The notes under the pieces were generated by a model. The model saw only the letters and a program-made list of their open reading frames with translations. It made no database searches and was not told where the DNA came from. The position numbers were made by a program, and so were the translations under genes. Below are positions 34,074 through 45,157 of a stretch of DNA of 64,000 nucleotides, piece after piece. Each line of letters starts with the position of its first letter. Within the stretch, counting starts at the first letter, position 1. The stretch is from Aureobasidium sp. EXF-3400 (lineage: Eukaryota; Ascomycota; Dothideomycetes; Dothideales; Saccotheciaceae). Where the stretch lies: the NCBI GenBank assembly GCA_024195585.1, contig SWBL01000158.1, positions 45,630 to 109,629 of the forward strand, in the 5' to 3' direction.

Positions 34074-34818
34074 TGTAGATTTAACGAATGACACTGGGCT
34101 GATCCTCAAAGCAATCCGTATGAACACCTACCTTTATCTTCTGGAAGAGCTCGATCAGATCGCCCCTTCCGTTGCCACGGTGTATGCACATACCGCCATC
34201 GGACAGCATTCGACCTTCCTGGAACGGTTCAGGCGGCTGATTGAGAAGACTCTACGTCCATGAACCCTATACACGTGCGAAGAGCGAATGTAATAGCCGC
34301 GTCTTTATTGGTGCATCAGAGTCCATTATAGTAGCTCCTGCCTTAGCAAGAAAACAAGCATATCGGTTGGAAGTTCAAGCTCCACTATCAAGTATGTGAG
34401 AGGCTTGTTCAACAGGTTCGAGGCACAAACAAAGTCAGTTGCGGGGAGCACATGCTACGAACAAGCTGTCTTGATTGGTCCGCTTGCTTCTCTGACCACC
34501 TTCCTTTCACGACCACGTTCTACGGATGTTCGGCGCGCGCAAATAATTCAAGGAACAGCACTGCCGTGATTTTCAGGGTGCGTCTTGGTCCAGCATGAAT
34601 TCGTTCTCGTTCTGCCGCTGCTGCGTCGACCCGCAGCGCGACAAAATTCGAGAAGTTCTGCGTCAGTTGTCGCAATTTGACCTCGCCACATGATGTCGAC
34701 GTGCTGCTCCGTATAGGTGGATCGCAGTGCTACAGCATTTGGGGAACCCGAATTGTTCTACTTTCGTCTTTCTGTCGCGGTTGCTAATCTGGGATCACAT
34801 ATCTCACACTTTTCCAAC
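34074..34818. other. Divergent region, acid phosphatase / multicopper oxidase
   Basis: 745 bases between two outward-facing start codons, holding both promoters. No gene seen. Confidence 0.5.
34272..34277. promoter_or_regulatory. CACGTG E-box upstream of acid phosphatase
   Basis: The palindrome is the core recognised by Pho4/NUC-1-type bHLH regulators of phosphate genes. It lies about 200 bases before the phosphatase start and 540 before the oxidase start. A six-base site arises by chance about every 4 kb, so function is inferred from context. Confidence 0.4.
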
Positions 34819-36958
34819 ATGACGATAGACGAAGAAGTGGCTCTTGGCGATACTCCTAGACAATCATCAGACGGGATTGATCAGCGTCGAGCTCTACTCA
34901 ACGAAGAGAAGGCTCGCTCGCATGTTGAAGTGCGATCCTTCAGGTGGTGGCAGTACGCGCTGCTCTTGCTTATAACGATTATATTGCTCGTACCATTTGC
35001 GATCAATCTTGCACCTAAGGGCCCATCATGGAAGGGAGCCACAAACATAGACACGTCGCAGCCTGATGCAGCCACCAAAGACCAGCAGCTTGAGCAATAC
35101 GAAACGCCAGATTCAGCTCAGTCAACTAATGGTGCGAGTTCTCCTGGAGAGGATGAGTACTTGCTGAATTCCGCTTGGGACTACGAAGCTCTCCCAACTA
35201 TCAGGCACTACAACTGGACCCTTACCGAGACGGAATTGAACCCAGACGGCGTATGGAGGCCAATGCTGCTTATCAACGATCAATTTCCTGGCCCTCTTAT
35301 TGAGGTCAATGAGCATGACACCATAAGAGTTACGGTCAACAACCATCTGACTAACTCAACTGCCATACACTGGCATGGAATATACCAAAATGGCACAAAC
35401 TCTATGGATGGGACTGTTGGTATCACAGGTTGTCCTATTGCTCCACAACTCAGCTTCACCTACAAATTCAAGGTGCAAGGTCAGAGCGGTACCTATTGGT
35501 ATCACGCGCACCAGGGCAACCAGGCTTCAGATGGTCTGGTCGGGCCTTTAATCATTCACTCGAAAGATGAGAAGCAACTGCAGCAAATCCAATACACCAG
35601 CGATCGCATAATCATGCTTTCCGACCATTACCACGATCTCTCTGGAATACTCGCTAGAAAATACTTGGCTCCGGACATGGAAAATGCAGAGCCAGTGCCA
35701 GATGGAGCCTTGATCAATGGTCGTGCCATTCGCAATTGCGATGATCTGCCTCATAGAAAATGCGACAACACTACAAGCAATGTCGGATTTCCAGCCTTTG
35801 ACCTCGAGCCAAACCGACATCACAGATTGCGCATCATCAATGTCGGTGCTTTTGCGGAGTTTGAATTCCAAATCGACGAGCATGAGCTAGCGGTCACGGA
35901 GGTAGATGGCACTGCCGTACAACCGATCAATTACCATCGTCTCAACATCAATCCCGCCCAACGCTACAGTGTGGTTGTCCATACGGACAAGAGGGAAACG
36001 ACTAGCTTTAGGATGAGAGCTCGAATGATCACGCACTGTTTCGCCGAGAAGAATCCATACATGGTCGACTCCGTGCAGGGAATTATGCGATACAGCAGCG
36101 ACTCCGAAACTAAGGCTGGTAACGAACTACCTGATACGATGGACTGGAATGAAGCTATTGGCCTCGAATGCAAAGATTTGAACACTACGGAACTAAAGCC
36201 TGTTCAAGTCATTGCAGCTCCTGCTAAAGTTGATGCCTTTTTCTATCTGAGATCCAACTTCGAGATAGGGGCATACAGGCTCTCCAGAGGCAAGTTCAAT
36301 ACGAGCAGCTGGCACGCCGACGTCAAGAATCCTACGCTGTTCCGATCTATCGATGGCTTGCAGGCAAAGAACGCATCCTTCAATGCAGAGCAAGACAAAG
36401 GAGCTGTATTTGTCAACGATCGGGCGTTCGACCAATCTACCGAGCTCACCATTCAGTCATCGGGCATACAAACTGTTGACATTCTGATATCCAACTTCGA
36501 CGACGGGTGAGCCATGCTTCCTTCACAATCTCCCCGATCCTACAGTCGCTAACCGGCATAGTAATCATCCTTATCACCTTCATGGATACAAGTTTTGGGT
36601 CCTTGCTCAAGGCCATGGCTATCCCCCCAGGAAGTCGCTGGCTGGGCCCATGGACCTAGACAACCTCTCGCCTCTCTACGAATCACTGGATCTGTCGAAT
36701 CCTATGCGTCGCGATACAGCTAGCGTTGAAGCTTTTGGCTGGGCCTTGATACGATTCGTAGCTGACAATCCTGGTGCCTGGGCGTTTCACTGTCACGTCT
36801 CGTGGCATGCGGAAGCTGGTCTGCTCATGCAATTTCTAACACGGACTGATCTCCTGATTGATAGCGAGATATCAGAGGCCCATCGAGAACTTTGCAGAGC
36901 CGATGGTCTAGAAAAAGGTATGGGTCCAAAGGATGAGATTTATTTTGATGAAGCGTGA
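34819..36958 (+). CDS. Membrane-anchored multicopper oxidase (laccase/ferroxidase-like)
   Basis: Exons 34819-36506 and 36562-36958 give 694 residues. All four copper-ligand blocks are present: HWHGIYQNGTNSMDG, GTYWYHAHQGNQ, NHPYHLHGYKFWV (completed by splicing) and HCHVSWHAEAGLL. Position +10 from the type-1 Cys is Leu, as in many laccases. The family couples one-electron substrate oxidation to reduction of oxygen to water. Unlike secreted laccases there is no cleavable signal: about 45 cytosolic residues precede a single hydrophobic segment (YALLLLITIILLVPFAINLA, residues about 52-71), implying a type II anchor. Several sequons suit an external catalytic domain. The substrate (phenols, iron or pigment precursors) is not set by sequence. 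Confidence 0.92.
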
Positions 36959-37953
36959 TTGCCTTATTACGATAAGGGTGTCGATCAAATCTGTCACTCG
37001 GAGTTGGTCCGGTCCCTATACATGTGTCGATTTTTGACACTCTTATCTCCTCCCTGCAATCACCAGGAACACATGTTTGTAGGGGTGCCTCGGATTCCTT
37101 CACAGCTCGCTTGCTTCAGTGGCTCTAGTTGTTGCACTGATAGTGTTACGGCCGGCGGCACATGATCCAGAAAACCACTGAAACTCAACCGGCGATTGAC
37201 CTATTCGCATCACAACATACTCACAGAAGGATTCCGTAACAGGACTCCGAATGGACCAATTTGTATTTGAAATGATACAAAAACGGGCTTCGGCACCACT
37301 TGTCGTCGTTTGAATCCTCACAAGACAATGTGTCTCGAAGACAATCTGGCTTATGCTCATTGGGCTGCTTTGACGACTATCAAGGCGGCTATGCATACTC
37401 GCTTCGCTTCTGTGGCTATTCGCAGTTAAATCGGCATGGCAAATGGGTGATCATCACAGACACGAGAACGACCAATGATTCCCGCTGCTGCCAAGCTGCC
37501 TTGGCATACCAATCACCTTCACCTGCCAAGTCAAACTTGGCATTCTTACATTGCTCTGCATATTTTGACCTTCTTCTTTGGGACGCATATCCTACCTCAG
37601 CATGTAACAGGAGGGTGGGTCGAAGGTCTTGGAACTCGTGCACACCTCATTTCTGACCGCTCAGGCCTGAGTACATGTGTACAGCAGCCACCATCGAATA
37701 TTCGCTATCTCTTGGCTTCTGACATTATTATCAACCGCTTCTGATAGCGGTGCAATTGGTGTGCAACGATGGGGGTGTTGGATCCGCATTTCGACAAGAC
37801 AAAGTTTGGCAGAAGGATTGTTGTACAATCCCCCTCCTCACTACTTGTCATATAAGAACTGTGCCTCTGCTCCATCGTTCCAAAGGTCTCGATTGTTCTT
37901 GTGTTTCTTCATATTTATTTCAGGGTCAAGTCCACCTGAGGACATCCTCGACA
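36959..37953. other. Intergenic region upstream of PTR2
   Basis: About 1 kb with only short, domain-free frames. It holds the oxidase 3' end and the PTR2 promoter, with a TATA-like element near its right end. Confidence 0.45.
37851..37856 (+). promoter_or_regulatory. TATA-like element of PTR2
   Basis: TATAAG, 98 bases before the PTR2 start codon; spacing suits a core promoter. Confidence 0.4.
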
Positions 37954-40074
37954 ATGAGCAGCAATACTACCGATATCAATGAGCTCGCCAAAGCTCACGT
38001 TCCCGATGCATCCCTGCAAGGTACAGCTTTTGAGAGACATGCTGGCCGTGGATCGATGGACGTTGGCAAAGTCGAGCCTCTCTACGAAGTGAGGACCCCA
38101 GAAACCGAAGAGTACGACGACACTCCTACCGAGGAGGACCTCAAAACTCTACGCCGTGTTTCTGGCAAGATCAAGTGGGCCGCATACACTGTCGCCTTTG
38201 CCGAACTAGCGGAACGTTTCTCCTACTACGGAAGCTCTATTCTGTACACAAACTTCGTACAATGGCCTCTACCTGAAGGGTCAAGAACAGGTGCTGGCGG
38301 TCTCCATGGCCAGCCCGGTGCACTCGGAATGGGTCAAAGTGCATCACAGGGTATCAGCTTGTTCAACATGTTCTTTGCGTAAGTTTGATATACTCCGATC
38401 TCCCACTCTACTTTGTCCTGACGGTGTAAAGTTATTTCATGCCTTTGATTGGTGGCTATGTAGCAGATGCCCATTTAGGCAGATACAAGACCATCCACAT
38501 CGCTATAGTCATCGGTATCGTCGCTCACATAATTCTTGTGGCTGCATCTGCACCTACTGTTATTGTCCACAAGACAGGAGCAACTGCTGCTTTCATCATC
38601 GGTCTCTTGACGTTGTGCGTTGGTAAGTTTGTATCTAGCAATCATGAGAGGTCTGTCAATACTAAACTCTTGTAACAGGTACTGGTTTCTTCAAGGCCAA
38701 TATCTCTCCACTACTCGCTGAGCAAAACACCGACCGTCGGATGCGTGTCGAGACACTCCCAAGTGGCGAGAGAGTGATTGTTGACCCTTCAATAACCAAT
38801 TCAAGGATGTGAGCGAAACCTGTTGTCATTCGGTTTTAATCAAGTCATGCTAATTGTACCAGATTTTTGTATTTTTACCTTTGTGTTAACATCGGCTCCT
38901 TGACCGGACAGATCTCTATGGTCTACGTCGAGAAATTTGTTGGTTTCTGGCTCGCGTGCGCAAATTCTGTTGCCCTACCATCAAGTCAGATGCTAATTGT
39001 ACCTTTTCTCTAGATTCCTCCTCCCAACCATTCTATTTGTGGCTGCCCCGATCATTCTTTTCTTGAACCGCAAGAACTACATCCTGAGTCCGCCTACTGG
39101 ATCTATCTTGTCCAAGTTCTTCCACATGCTTGGGTTTACATGGAAGAACAAGCAAGGGAAATTCAATTGGGATGTTGCAAAGCCATCCAACGTCCCTGTC
39201 GAGCGCCGCCCTGCTTGGATGACATACGATGATGCTTGGGTAGAAGAAGTCAAGCGTGGTCTTCGTGCTTGCAAGGTCTTCCTCTTTCTGCCCCTCTTCT
39301 TCGTAAGTGGTTACTCATGACTTTCATCTATCAAAATCATGCTAATAGTCGTTATAGTTGGCTTACAACCAGATGACCGGAAATTTGACTTCCCAGGCCG
39401 CTACCCTGCAACTCAATGGTGTACCCAACGACATCATTCAGAACCTCAACCCAATCTCCATTGTCATCATGATTCCGATTCTGGACCACGGCATCTACCC
39501 TGCTTTCCGCAAGATGGGTATCAAGTTCACTCCCATCAAGCGTATGACTCTCGGCTTCTTCTTTGCTGCTGGATCCATGCTCGCCGCTGCAGTGATGCAG
39601 CACTTCATCTACGTCAAGTCTCCATGCGGAAAGTATGCAAGTGACCCAGATTGCATCGAAGAAAATGGCAAGGCCGACATCAACGTCTGGGCGCAAGTCT
39701 TGCCTTATGTCTTCATCGGTATTGCCGAGATTTTCACCAACGTCACCTCCCTCGAATATGCTTATGCCAAAGCTCCTGCCAACATGAAGTCTATGGTCAT
39801 GTCTGTCAATCTTTTCATGAGCGCCTTCGCTGCTGCCATCGGACAAGCATTCACTCCTCTTTCTGAGGACCCCCTCCTTGTTTGGAACTATACCATCATC
39901 ACCGTTCTTGCTTTCCTGGGTGGTGTAGGATTCTGGTTCTGCTTCCGTCATTTGGATGCCGAAGAAGACAAGTTGAACATGCTGGAAAGATCTGCCATGC
40001 AGGGCAAGAACACTGTCGTCGAACAAAAAGACACTGAAGCACAGATTCAACATGTTCATGAACAGAAGAACTGA
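37954..40074 (+). CDS. PTR2: PTR2-family peptide transporter (POT/NPF)
   Basis: Exons 37954-38378, 38432-38622, 38679-38818, 38873-38955, 39014-39302 and 39358-40074 give 614 residues. Proton-coupled oligopeptide transporters import di- and tripeptides across the plasma membrane. The AELAERFSYYG motif (helix 1 ExxER-type proton-coupling element), GGYVADAHLGRYKTI (POT signature 1) and FYLCVNIGSLTGQI with its neighbourhood (signature 2) are all read across spliced junctions. The extracellular loop between helices 9 and 10 contains SPCGKYASDPDC. The tail is charged and ends EQKN. Five introns of 53-58 bases are typical. A decayed copy of the segment spanning exons 3 and 4 lies at 42.3 kb. Confidence 0.95.
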
Positions 40075-40765
40075 TGCTGTTGATATGGTCGATACCATCA
40101 CTATGGCTTGGATGAAGTTGGCGGCAAAGCAGTCGATTGTGACGCATCAACTACGTCTAGAATGTCCATAGTTATACATACCCTTGGGCAATATCCTTGC
40201 TTTAATGTTGAACAATTTACACGCCCTCGTTCTGAACCAAGCCTTGATTTGAACACGATTGTGTGGTCTTAGAGCTATACACGTTACCGAGTTTCAAGAC
40301 GCTCGAGAATTGGCAGGAGATGTCCTCGAACACTCATGGCTAGAGTCACAGAGTTTCTGTATGGCCTTTTACCATTAGTTTCATTGCTCGTCAGAGAGTT
40401 GTGCGATAGTACTCGAAGGCTCGACTGTATGAAGTTGTTCTGAAGAGTTCGGTTACACAACCCGCGTCTTGACCGGTTCTGCCGTCGATCATCCAATCAA
40501 AGCTATTAATACCCTATAGAACGGCAAGTGCGACCAATACCTCGCATGAACATCAGCGCTATCCCGATTTGATCAATGATCCTTACTCGGGCGCAAAATG
40601 GATAACGATAAGTGACCATGCATGGAATCATTGAGCGGAAGGCGGAGGGGTAAACTGGACTCTCGATTATAAAGCTACTCTCCAACGCATGTTTGCTGGC
40701 TACCATCACCAAACCGAAAACTGCAACATTCATATCAACCGACACTCAATTCCGCATTCTTGAAG
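40075..40765. other. Intergenic region between PTR2 and sulfotransferase-like gene
   Basis: About 690 bases, no gene recognised. It includes the TATA box of the downstream gene. Confidence 0.45.
40668..40673 (+). promoter_or_regulatory. TATA box of sulfotransferase-like gene
   Basis: TATAAA 93 bases before the start codon at 40766. Confidence 0.5.
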
Positions 40766-41779
40766 ATGAAGTTCGATGACCTGCTCGTCAAGCTTGGAGG
40801 ACTAATCCATGAACCTCAAGCACGTAAACTGGCATCCACCCCGACAGGCCCACGAGCAATCGACAAAGAAGGAGGTATTCGAACCAAGCCTATGAAGGTT
40901 ATCCTCGCCAGCATGTCCAGGACGGGGACATTTTGTGAGCGCGTATCACCATGATAAGGCTAGAGGCACGAGCTAACAAGCTCACGAAGCAATGTACACC
41001 GCTCTACAAAAATTGGACTTAACTCCTTACCATATGGGTATGGCATTTGCTATCTATGTCATAACTTGCCACTGACAGAAAAACAGCGGAGGCCGTCAAG
41101 AGGGCAACTCGAGATCTGCCAATAGCTTGCGAGGCGCTAGATGCTCGTGATACCGAAAGACCATTCGGAAGAGCAGAGTTTGACAAGTGGATCGGTGATT
41201 TCGACGTCAGTATATCTATTGTTGGTCGTGGAGTATTACTGACAAGGTCAGGCGGTTTGCGATGTTCCCATGAATCTACTGGTCAAAGAGCTCATCGAAG
41301 CATACCCAGATGCTAAAGTCGTTCTCACCACCAGAGATCCCGAGAAGTGGCGCCGGTCCATCGAGAACACTGTCGTCGTCATCGTTAAATGGAGGATATG
41401 GCCTTACTTGGCTCTGATAAGCCCTGAATGTGCAGCTTTTTGGGCATATGTAAATCACATGAACGGAGTGATGGACGGTTGGTCTATTGCGGCTCTAAAT
41501 CGACACAATTCAGGCGTCCGGGCAGTCGTGCCCAAGGAAAAATTGCTAGAATTCAAGTTGGGTCAAGACGGCTGGAAAGAGCTCTGTGATTTCATTGAGC
41601 TCCCCCAACCGGCCGGAGAGTTCCCGCACGTAAATGATGGAAAGATGTTCGTTGCTGTCCACGTGCTCTTGATTAATATCTGGACAATGAAGGCTTTGAA
41701 GAATGGGGTGGTTCGCTGGGCTCCTTGGCTGCTTCTGATCGGATCGATAGTGTTGGCCAGAAGGCTTGATTATATCTAG
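40766..41779 (+). CDS. P-loop sulfotransferase-like protein with C-terminal membrane segment
   Basis: Exons 40766-40934, 40990-41037, 41087-41205 and 41252-41779 give 287 residues. After splicing the N-terminus contains VILASMSRTGTFSMYTALQ, the nucleotide-binding P-loop seen in a fungal and animal sulfotransferase-like family (usually G-x-R-T-G-T-x-S). Further family elements are EALIDAYPDAKVVLTTRD-like (here ELIEAYPDAKVVLTTRDPEKW) and the WxxLCxFI-like WKELCDFIELPQP. The C-terminus has a hydrophobic segment, WAPWLLLIGSIVLARRL, suggesting tail anchoring. True sulfotransferase activity in this family is poorly established. The small 48-base second exon is required for the frame. Confidence 0.85.
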
Positions 41780-42308
41780 TAGAACAACGATGATTGATAT
41801 TTGCACACCAACTGTGTCGACTTCTTGTACCCTATGATTGTGTCGTGATATTTGACTAGAGTCGATCCTCGCTGCGCTGCAATCTTCAAAGAGACAGATT
41901 GTTGGTGATAAGGGCAAATCGATCCGCTATGCGTAGTGTACATCGCGCAACCTGAGATCAAGGTGTCAGTCTGGAAATTGCACATCGTTTCTCTGTATGA
42001 AGAGCCCTACAGGGAACTCTTAACTAAACATCATATCTTTTGATTATGGCTCGCTTGAGTGGGACTGCACATTCGATGTCTGTCCGTGCTGGACGGTTGA
42101 AGCGGTACTTCCAGACAGCACTTTGCTACTCTTGAATAAATTGAGTCGGTATCTCAAGCTTACAAACCAGCCTTGGAACATAGTTTGATGGTTTAAAAGT
42201 TGTGTGACAGGCAATAAGCTGGAAAGACCAGTAGACGAGTAACAACAATGGATAGGTACCAGGCTGGCAAAATGTACGAGCCACAGCGGTGAGTGTAGTA
42301 CATCGATA

Positions 42309-42470
42309 GCAGCCGATCGTCGGATGCGTGTCGAGACATTTCCGAGTGGCGAAAGAGTGCTTGTTGACCCCGTAGTGACCAATTCTAGGGTTTTTTCAAT
42401 TTGGACTGTTATGTTGATGTCGGCTCCATGACCGGTTAGATTTCTATGCTCTACGTCGAGAGATTTGTAA
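42309..42470 (+). pseudogene. PTR2 relic fragment lacking the intron
   Basis: The translation DRRMRVETFPSGERVLVDP is nearly the same as the exon 3 end of the neighbouring PTR2 gene (DRRMRVETLPSGERVIVDP). It continues directly into a counterpart of exon 4 (GSMTG, then ISMLYVERFV) where the intact gene has a 54-base intron at 38819-38872. A frame break near 42408 and an in-frame TAG in place of the Gln of TGQI disable it. Neither flank extends the match. Confidence 0.8.
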
Positions 42471-43498
42471 GGGTTGTTTAGCTGTCAGTAAGCCGAAAGA
42501 TACAGATTCAGCGAGCTAGTCTTGCATATTTAGTGGTCAATATAAGAACTAGTCGTATTGCTGTGGAAAGATTCATCTCAATTGCCATGGGTCCGCTTAG
42601 TGATCTCCGTCCAGGCTCTTGTGGAAGTTCGAACTCTGCTGCAATGAATCATTTGTAGAATGAACAAGACATCCATAATTATAGGTTTTCAGTCCTCTGC
42701 ATTGAGATTCCAGAGCCATCACCGGACCTCGATCGGATTGAGCTTCGATATGATTTGGATACTGAATCAGCGAGCGTATCGATCAAAAGAGGCTACCATC
42801 AACCTTTGTGGTAGCTTCGCCAGCCTTTTTTATGTTAGCCCTTAGGGCTGCGAGGAGCTGTGATCATAGCCCTAGTTTCATGAAGCTCATCCAGGGTGTC
42901 GAAAATTGGTGTCGAGAACCGAAATGGATATTGAGAGAGAGCCGACGGCGTGTATTGAGAAGATCAGTCGAACATTTACATTCTCATTATGTTGTTGCGA
43001 CGTGAGAACGACGACGAGCTTTCGGTTGGCCTGAGGGAAAGCGGTCTCTCAAGACACGTCCTCTGTTATCCTGAAAGGGTTAGATTCGTTTTAGGGCTGC
43101 GTATCGGACTTGTTTCCGGCAGCTATTATGATAAGTCAGCAGTCTTGAAGATGCGACGACAGCTTACACTCAGATGGTTGAAACAAATTAGGTGATCTCT
43201 GCTGTGACAATTATAGCCGCACCACTCATTGTTATCTTCTCGAGGAATACTTATAGATACTGATTGAGCTTGCTGCAGAGATAATCATCCTAGGGTCATA
43301 ATGGCGCCGAGCGGGAACAATGCCAAGCTGTCGCTTCGCCTCAGGATAAGTTCTCACGCGCGATCTGAGACGTCGGCGTCCACTTTTGACAGCCCTGGCC
43401 TGTCAGGCCTTGCTCGCAGTATACCAGACTGGGTTTCGTAGCCGATATTAACATTATGATGATAGATCCGTGGAATTCTCGACTGCAGAGTCTGTAGG

Positions 43499-43505
43499 TA
43501 TATAA
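43499..43505 (+). promoter_or_regulatory. TATA box of pectin lyase gene
   Basis: TATATAA 106 bases before the start codon at 43605, good spacing for an inducible secreted-enzyme gene. Confidence 0.55.
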
Positions 43506-43604
43506 CAAGTGCGATGCACCTCAAAAGATAAACTGTCTCATCACTCCTTCATTTGTTTCCATTTCTGTATCTGTTTCATCTTACCTCTGTCGCTCTTTTT
43601 GATC

Positions 43605-45157
43605 ATGAGATCTTTCACTCTCTTCACGTCTGCTCTTGCAGCATTCGCCAGCACTGTCAGCGCTGCCGGTGTCACTGGTGCTGCTGAAGGTTTCGCTAAG
43701 GGTGTAACTGGAGGTGGTTCAACCGCCGCTGTGTACCCTACCACCACTGCCGAGCTGGTCTCGTACCTTGGTGACAGCAAGCCCCGTGTTATCATTCTCA
43801 ACAAGACCTTCGACTTCCGCGGTACTGAAGGCACCACCTCTGCCAAGGGTTGCTCTCCTTGGGGTACTGGCAGTCTCTGCCAACAGGCCATCGACAAGGA
43901 TGGTTGGTGTGAGAACTACGAAGCCTCGGCACCCAAGGTTTGTTACTCAGTCTTGCCTACAGCAGCGTATAGTCTAACAGATAGTAGGTCTCTTCCCTGA
44001 CTTACGACAAGGCCGGTATGATCGGTATCACTGTCAACTCCAACAAGAGTCTGGTTGGTCAAGGCAGCAAGGGTATCATCAAGGGCAAGGGCCTCCGCAT
44101 GGCCAACGGTGTCAAGAACATCATTATCCAGGTAGGGCAAGTGGCCCAAACTTTGTTTCGCTTCTCTAACTTCGTCACAGAACATTGCTATCACTGACCT
44201 CAACCCCCACTACGTCTGGGGCGGTGACGCTATCACTCTTGCTGGTAAGTGGAACCCGGATTATACTTATATCTCGTCTGGTTACTAAATCTCCTGGCAG
44301 GTACTGATATGATCTGGATTGACCACGTTACTGTAAGTCTGCCATGCTTCTTCTGGAACGACCACTATCTCTTGAGCTGTGACTGATCCTGATGATAGAC
44401 CCAACGTATTGCTCGCCAGCACATTGTTCTCGGAGAGTCTGCTTCCGGCAGAGTCACTATCTCAAACTGCGACATCGACGGCTCAAGCTCCTGGTCAGCC
44501 ACCTGTGATGGCCGTCACTACTGGGCTCTTTACTTCACCGGCTCCAACGACATGATCACTTTCAAGGGCAACTACATTCACCACACCTCTGGCCGTTCGC
44601 CCAAGATCCAGGGCAATACTATTCTTCACGCTGTCAACAACTACTGGTAAATTTCTCCTAGTTTTTGCTACACCAAGCTCATTGTCTAACAAATTATTAG
44701 GTACGACATCGACTCCAAGGGCCACGCTTTCGAGCTCGGCCAGGGTGGTTACGTCCTCGCTGAAGGGTAAGTCAATCTCTATCTTTCGACTGGTCCTGTG
44801 GCGTAGAAATACTCCAAATTTTGGTGCCCAGAGTCTTTGTTGTATTTCGAGCCGGCCCGATACCCCCTCTGTCCTTTTTTGATACATGTACTGACTTTCT
44901 GATTCAGTAACAAGTTCCAGAATGTGGCTATCCCCTTGGAAAGTGGTACCACTGGTAAATACTTCACTGTTCCTAGCAGTGGCAGTGTCTGCAGCTCCTT
45001 CATCGGCCGCAGCTGCCAGAACAACGCCTTCGGCAGCTCTGGTACCTTCTCCTCTGCCGACACTAGCTTCCTCAGTAACTTCAAGGGCAAGAACATTGCT
45101 TCTGCTGCTGCTGCCAGCTCTGTCTCCACTGCCAACGTTGGCTACGGCAAGATCTAA
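43605..45157 (+). CDS. Pectin lyase (polysaccharide lyase family 1), secreted
   Basis: Exons are 43605-43937, 43988-44131, 44181-44244, 44301-44332, 44399-44646, 44701-44766 and 44908-45157: 378 residues, matching Aspergillus pectin lyases. The enzyme cleaves methyl-esterified homogalacturonan by beta-elimination. A signal peptide ([20 protein letters not shown]) leads into [19 protein letters not shown]. The parallel beta-helix carries [30 protein letters not shown] with candidate catalytic Arg and Asp, [13 protein letters not shown], and [17 protein letters not shown]. Pairs of Cys (CSPW/CQQ/WCENY, CDIDG/CDG, VCSSF/SCQN) suit the known disulfides. The last intron (141 bases) is longer than the rest. 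These motifs favour pectin over pectate lyase. Six introns all close correctly in frame. Confidence 0.94.

Larger units (their letters stand above)
41780..43604. other. Gene-poor region with PTR2 relic and pectin lyase promoter
   Basis: 1.8 kb without an intact gene. It contains a short decayed PTR2 fragment and, at the right end, a TATA box plus a GCCAAG element near 43322 that matches the PacC core. Nothing else was recognised. Confidence 0.5.

Noticed and set aside
34819..45157. Possible secondary-metabolite or catabolic gene cluster (oxidase, transporter, sulfotransferase, lyase)
   Set aside because: No backbone synthase or pathway regulator is present, and the genes belong to unrelated functions.
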